A stretch of 64,000 bases of DNA from an uncultured Pseudobutyrivibrio sp. (GTDB lineage Bacteria > Bacillota > Clostridia > Lachnospirales > Lachnospiraceae). The notes under the pieces are model-generated. The model saw only the letters and a list, made by a program, of their open reading frames with translations. It was not told the origin of the DNA and searched no databases. Position 1 is the first letter of the stretch. The number at the start of each line of letters is the position of its first letter. Location of the stretch: the NCBI GenBank assembly GCA_900546435.1, contig URCQ01000011.1, positions 1 through 64,000 of the forward strand, written 5' to 3'. The translations under genes and the position numbers were made by a program. Below are positions 60,973-64,000 of this stretch, piece after piece.

Positions 60973-63132
60973 ATGAATTTAAAGAGGGAAAAACAAAAGA
61001 AGATGGAAAAGTTAAAAGAATTATTTCATAACAGAAAGTTTGTTATGATTCTGAGCGCCATTGTTATTGTAGCAGCTGGCGTAGGAATCGGTGTCTTTGC
61101 TTACCAGTCTACGAGATCCAAAGAGGCAGTGGCAAAGGTAGAAAAGAAAGAAAAGGTAGAGAAAGAAGTCGTAGAAGTGCCGACTTTTACAGCTTGTTCT
61201 TTGGAGGGAGAATCCATAGAGAAGGATTTGACCTTGATTATGAAAGGGGATGACGGTCAGAAAGTCAGTGATGTCCCGTTTCAGGTGAAGCTGATTTCTG
61301 CAGATCAGAAAGAAAAAATCGCAGACGCAGTGCAAAAGATAGCAGATGTGGATGCAAAGATTGCAGAGCTGCAGGCACAGGCGGCAGAGGGAGCCGGAAC
61401 ATCAGCAACAGAGACAGCGCAGGTGACGGAGGATACGGACAAGAAAGCGGCTGAAGATGTCACAGTAGACGAGACGACTGCGGATACAAAAACAGCCGAC
61501 ACAAAGAAGGAAGATACGAAGAAGACTGCCAAGAAGAAGCAGGAGGTATCTTCGCTTACAGGAGAAGCAGTTACACCTCTGGAGAAATTATATGTAGAGA
61601 AGCAGGAGGCAATCGATGCCTATACGGAAACTATTGCAGCGATTGATGCAAGGACATATAGTGATGATGACAGCGATGGTATGATTTATATCGAATCCAT
61701 TGATCCGGGCGATTATGAGGCATGCTATATCCCGACTGAGGGAAATGATTACTCTGCAACGAACTATGCGGTAGATGTCAATGTCAAAGACAAGATTGAA
61801 TATGTTGCTGTAAAAAATATTGCAGAAAAGACAGTATCTGCTTCAGCAGCTGGCGATGTACAGAGTAATGTAAAGAATGTTCCGGTAGAAGCAACTCCTA
61901 CGAATACAGTAGAATTTGTAGAAAGCCGTACGGAAGAGATTCCGGCACAGTACAAACAAGTGGCAACACCAGTAGTGCAGGCAAGTGCAGGTGCTGTTGC
62001 TACAGTACCAAGTGCAGATGGGTCTGCAACGGTCGGCATCAGTCAGAATGCAACGTTATATTCTGGCGTGAATGGAGCCAATAGTGTAGCAATTTCTGTG
62101 CAGGCAAGCAACCTTGCAGGAGAACCACAGGTTACTTCCTCTAATGGCGTGGTATCGGTTACAGGAGCTGCTGGTGCTTATACGATTACAGCAGGAAGTA
62201 CCCCGGAAGATGCAACGGTAAATGTTACAGTAAGTGGAACACCAACATCGAATCCAGACGAGGTAGTATCTGCAACCTGTAGTGTTCTAGTGCATGGAAC
62301 AAACAAGGCAATCACTGCATCCGATGGACAGGCATCATATGTAGATACGAACGGTACACCGGCAACGTATGGTAACTATAACCCATCCGGAGTCTACTAT
62401 GTGAAAGAAAAAGATGCCGAGACGAGATATTATGGCTGGCAGGAAATTGACGGTTATCGCTATTATTTTGATAAAAACGGAAATAAAGTAACGGGAACAC
62501 AGGTTATCAACGGCGCAACGTATAACTTTGGCTCCGATGGTGTGTTGCTTACCAGTGGATTTGGTATTGATGTGTCCAAGTGGCAGGGAAATATCGACTG
62601 GTCACAGGCATCAAGTGCAGTTTCCTTTGCTATTATCCGTTGTGGATTCCGTGGAAGTTCTGGAAATATCGCAGTAGATCCGAAATTTGCGCAGAATATC
62701 CAGGGTGCAAAAGCGAATGGTGTCCGCGTTGGTGTATACTTCTACTCAATTGCAATGAACGAAGCGCAGGCAGTCGAAGAGGCTTCTCTTGCGATACAGC
62801 AGGTGAGTCAGTATGGAGGTGTGAGCCTTCCAATTTACATTGACATGGAAGATAGCAGACAACTTTCACTGTCACAGGCAGAAAGAGATGCAATAGTCAT
62901 GGCATTCTGTCGTACCGTACAGAATAGTGGATATTCTGCTGGTGTATATGCGAATAAGAACTGGCTGACCAATCATCTGACGCCATCAAGCTATGGTGGA
63001 ATCTCTATCTGGGTTGCACAGTATAATACCCAGTGTACCTACAAGGGACGTTACGATATCTGGCAATATTCCAGCAAGGGCTCTATTCCGGGAATTGCAG
63101 GAAATGTAGATTTGAATACAAGTTATTTTTAA
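60973..63132 (+). CDS. GH25 lysozyme with cell-wall-binding repeats
   Basis: A 719-residue exported muramidase. Order: basic N-terminus and membrane anchor/signal (FVMILSAIVIVAAGVGIGVFAYQ), a coiled segment and Lys/Thr/Asp-rich linker (ETTADTKTADTKKEDTKKTA), beta-rich repeats with Ig-like Thr/Val-rich segments, one choline-binding-like repeat pair (GWQEIDGYRYYFDKNGNKVTG) and the C-terminal GH25 domain (FGIDVSKWQGNIDWSQ, PIYIDMEDS with catalytic Asp/Glu, WQYSSKGSIPGIAGNVDLN). Two starts are possible: ATG 60973 and ATG 61003; neither has a good ribosome binding site. It is likely used for wall turnover or surface polymer remodelling. Confidence 0.9.
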   Translation: MNLKREKQKKMEKLKELFHNRKFVMILSAIVIVAAGVGIGVFAYQSTRSKEAVAKVEKKEKVEKEVVEVPTFTACSLEGESIEKDLTLIMKGDDGQKVSDVPFQVKLISADQKEKIADAVQKIADVDAKIAELQAQAAEGAGTSATETAQVTEDTDKKAAEDVTVDETTADTKTADTKKEDTKKTAKKKQEVSSLTGEAVTPLEKLYVEKQEAIDAYTETIAAIDARTYSDDDSDGMIYIESIDPGDYEACYIPTEGNDYSATNYAVDVNVKDKIEYVAVKNIAEKTVSASAAGDVQSNVKNVPVEATPTNTVEFVESRTEEIPAQYKQVATPVVQASAGAVATVPSADGSATVGISQNATLYSGVNGANSVAISVQASNLAGEPQVTSSNGVVSVTGAAGAYTITAGSTPEDATVNVTVSGTPTSNPDEVVSATCSVLVHGTNKAITASDGQASYVDTNGTPATYGNYNPSGVYYVKEKDAETRYYGWQEIDGYRYYFDKNGNKVTGTQVINGATYNFGSDGVLLTSGFGIDVSKWQGNIDWSQASSAVSFAIIRCGFRGSSGNIAVDPKFAQNIQGAKANGVRVGVYFYSIAMNEAQAVEEASLAIQQVSQYGGVSLPIYIDMEDSRQLSLSQAERDAIVMAFCRTVQNSGYSAGVYANKNWLTNHLTPSSYGGISIWVAQYNTQCTYKGRYDIWQYSSKGSIPGIAGNVDLNTSYF

Positions 63133-63149
63133 AAGATAGAATGTCAAAA

Positions 63150-63203
63150 AATCGCTTAGTTACAATGTGGCGCGTAATGCGTCATGGTGACTAGGCGATT
63201 TTG
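63150..63203 (+). terminator. Hairpin after the lysozyme gene
   Basis: AATCGCTTAGTTAC... (from 63150) pairs with ...GTGACTAGGCGATT (to 63200) with two G.U pairs and one mismatch, then TTTG. A long terminator-like hairpin. Confidence 0.75.
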
Positions 63204-63257
63204 TGGATTATCTACTAGATGATAATTGTGTTACAGTAATCTTCAAGCTTACAGTTG

Positions 63258-63286
63258 TTGTCAAAGTATGGGATAATTGGTAAAAT
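63258..63286 (+). promoter_or_regulatory. Promoter of the polyprenyl transferase gene
   Basis: TTGTCA at 63258-63263, 17-base spacer, TAAAAT at 63281-63286. An imperfect hairpin (TATGTGGC/GCCATA) follows in the leader near 63298-63331. Confidence 0.55.
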
Positions 63287-63371
63287 GATATAGATATTAT
63301 GTGGCTGAAACACTGTGGAGAAAGCCATATTATGAATGAATGGAAGCTTTTTGACGGAGATAATAATAAGA

Positions 63372-64000
63372 ATGAAAAAAGATAATTTAAAATATTGGTA
63401 TCGTGGATTTAGTAACGCTGCAATTGTGCTTCTTTTGACATTAATCTATAAGTATGTTTGGTCAACACAATTAAACATTTTGCTGCTTCGTCCATTTGAA
63501 AATAAAGGAAATATACTGCTTTATGTTGTGTATTTACTATTGTCTATTTTTGTTATTTATACTTTTGATGGATTTAAGATTGGCGTTAATAGGATATCGC
63601 ATATTATCATATCACAGTGGGTATCTATGGCTATTGTTAATGCGATAGAAGCAATCCAAAGCGTGCTGATGATTGGTTTTGTCTTACACTTTGGAAAGAT
63701 TTTTCGCGCTTATGTGGAGATTATGTTGATCGATGCGGCGTGCATTTTTGTTGTGACATATGTTTTGACAAAGTTGTATCGTACCATTTTTCCACCACTT
63801 CGTATGCTTATGGTCTATAGCGATTATGCCAATAATCTTGCAAAGAAAATGAATAGCCGTCGGGATAAATATATCATTGCGGATCGTGTGCATGAAAATA
63901 CGCCAGTGAATGAAATCGCAGAAATGATGCAGGAATATGATGCGGTATTGCTAAATGATGTGTCGACGGATATTAAGTCAGATGTACTGAAAGCATGTTA
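63372..64000 (+). CDS. Polyprenyl glycosylphosphotransferase, N-terminal part (cut by window end)
   Basis: Open to the window edge; 209 residues seen. Four to five membrane segments (AAIVLLLTLIYKYVW, ILLYVVYLLLSIFVIYTF, VLMIGFVLHFGKIF, ACIFVVTYVLTKLY) and then a Rossmann-like strand (RMLMVYSDYANNLAKKMN) with a Asn/Asp-rich turn (YDAVLLNDVSTDIKS). This is the N-terminal half of the EPS sugar transferase (WbaP/CapM-like) family; the catalytic bacterial sugar-transferase domain would follow outside. It would start polymer synthesis by moving a sugar-1-phosphate to undecaprenyl phosphate. GGAG is 12 bases before the ATG at 63372. Confidence 0.75.
   Translation, partial: MKKDNLKYWYRGFSNAAIVLLLTLIYKYVWSTQLNILLLRPFENKGNILLYVVYLLLSIFVIYTFDGFKIGVNRISHIIISQWVSMAIVNAIEAIQSVLMIGFVLHFGKIFRAYVEIMLIDAACIFVVTYVLTKLYRTIFPPLRMLMVYSDYANNLAKKMNSRRDKYIIADRVHENTPVNEIAEMMQEYDAVLLNDVSTDIKSDVLKAC

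Noticed and set aside
63332..63385. 17-codon frame before the polyprenyl transferase
   Set aside because: No ribosome binding site, and it overlaps the start of the larger gene out of frame.
1..64000. CRISPR arrays, tRNA or rRNA genes
   Set aside because: No regularly spaced repeats and no recognisable tRNA or rRNA sequence were seen on either strand.

Overview
The window looks like a chromosomal stretch of a spore-forming, flagellated Gram-positive Clostridia bacterium, most likely a Lachnospiraceae member. Evidence: dipicolinate synthase subunits A and B, a SipL-type SPOCS/LysM spore coat morphogenetic protein, Veg, the Bacillus-like order mbl-flhO-flhP followed by a flagellar rod-binding protein, comF next to the yvyF-type flagellar gene, and the cdaA-cdaR-glmM operon. 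Most genes have strong AGGAGG-type ribosome binding sites and moderate base composition. Two gene blocks (about 21.4-27.1 kb and 55.5-60.9 kb) are visibly richer in A+T and read as acquired accessory islands.

Layout. 0-12.7 kb: long-form ribosome hibernation factor, XRE/TPR regulator, ddl-murF, a convergent plsC, a small PrcB-like lipoprotein, an alpha/beta hydrolase, veg, sipL-like gene, an NlpC/P60 endopeptidase, and a three-gene cluster ending in methionine aminopeptidase and a glycosyltransferase. 12.7-20.8 kb: a gene-poor gap with a good minus-strand promoter, then dpaA-dpaB behind a near-consensus sigma-K promoter, a divergent asparagine-synthetase homologue that lacks the glutaminase residues, a TSCPD protein, secA and yitT. 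20.9-32.4 kb: a promoterless 5' fragment of uvrB, a defence island (AbiG-like pair, DUF6650-like protein, broken parA, RloA/RloB), then the complete uvrB and uvrA. 32.5-40.5 kb: mbl, two flagellar rod/hook genes, a rod-binding protein, recD2, an orphan ABC-type binding lipoprotein on the minus strand, comF and the yvyF-like gene. 40.6-47.6 kb: two membrane proteins, cdaA-cdaR-glmM, an HPr-like protein and leuA. 47.6-55.4 kb: cell-surface polysaccharide genes (rfbD, rfbB, two other family-2 glycosyltransferases with a DUF2304 protein, three GlfT-like glycosyltransferases). 55.5-60.8 kb: a second island with an AAA+ ATPase carrying a C-terminal HTH, a subtilisin-family protease, a frameshifted membrane protein and a RES-domain protein. 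60.9-64 kb: a GH25 lysozyme and the 5' part of a polyprenyl sugar-phosphate transferase.

How the genes fit together. The housekeeping part covers envelope assembly (ddl, murF, mbl, glmM, c-di-AMP synthesis, endopeptidase, lysozyme), sporulation (sipL, dpaAB), flagellar assembly and excision repair. The polysaccharide block probably makes a rhamnose-containing, possibly galactofuranose-containing, surface polymer. The most novel candidate is the AAA+/subtilase/membrane protein/RES cassette at 55.5-60.8 kb: the gene set resembles a sensor-protease-effector arrangement in which a potentially NAD-degrading RES toxin is the effector. The defence island between the two uvrB copies holds two recognisable Abi-type modules and decayed mobile-element genes.
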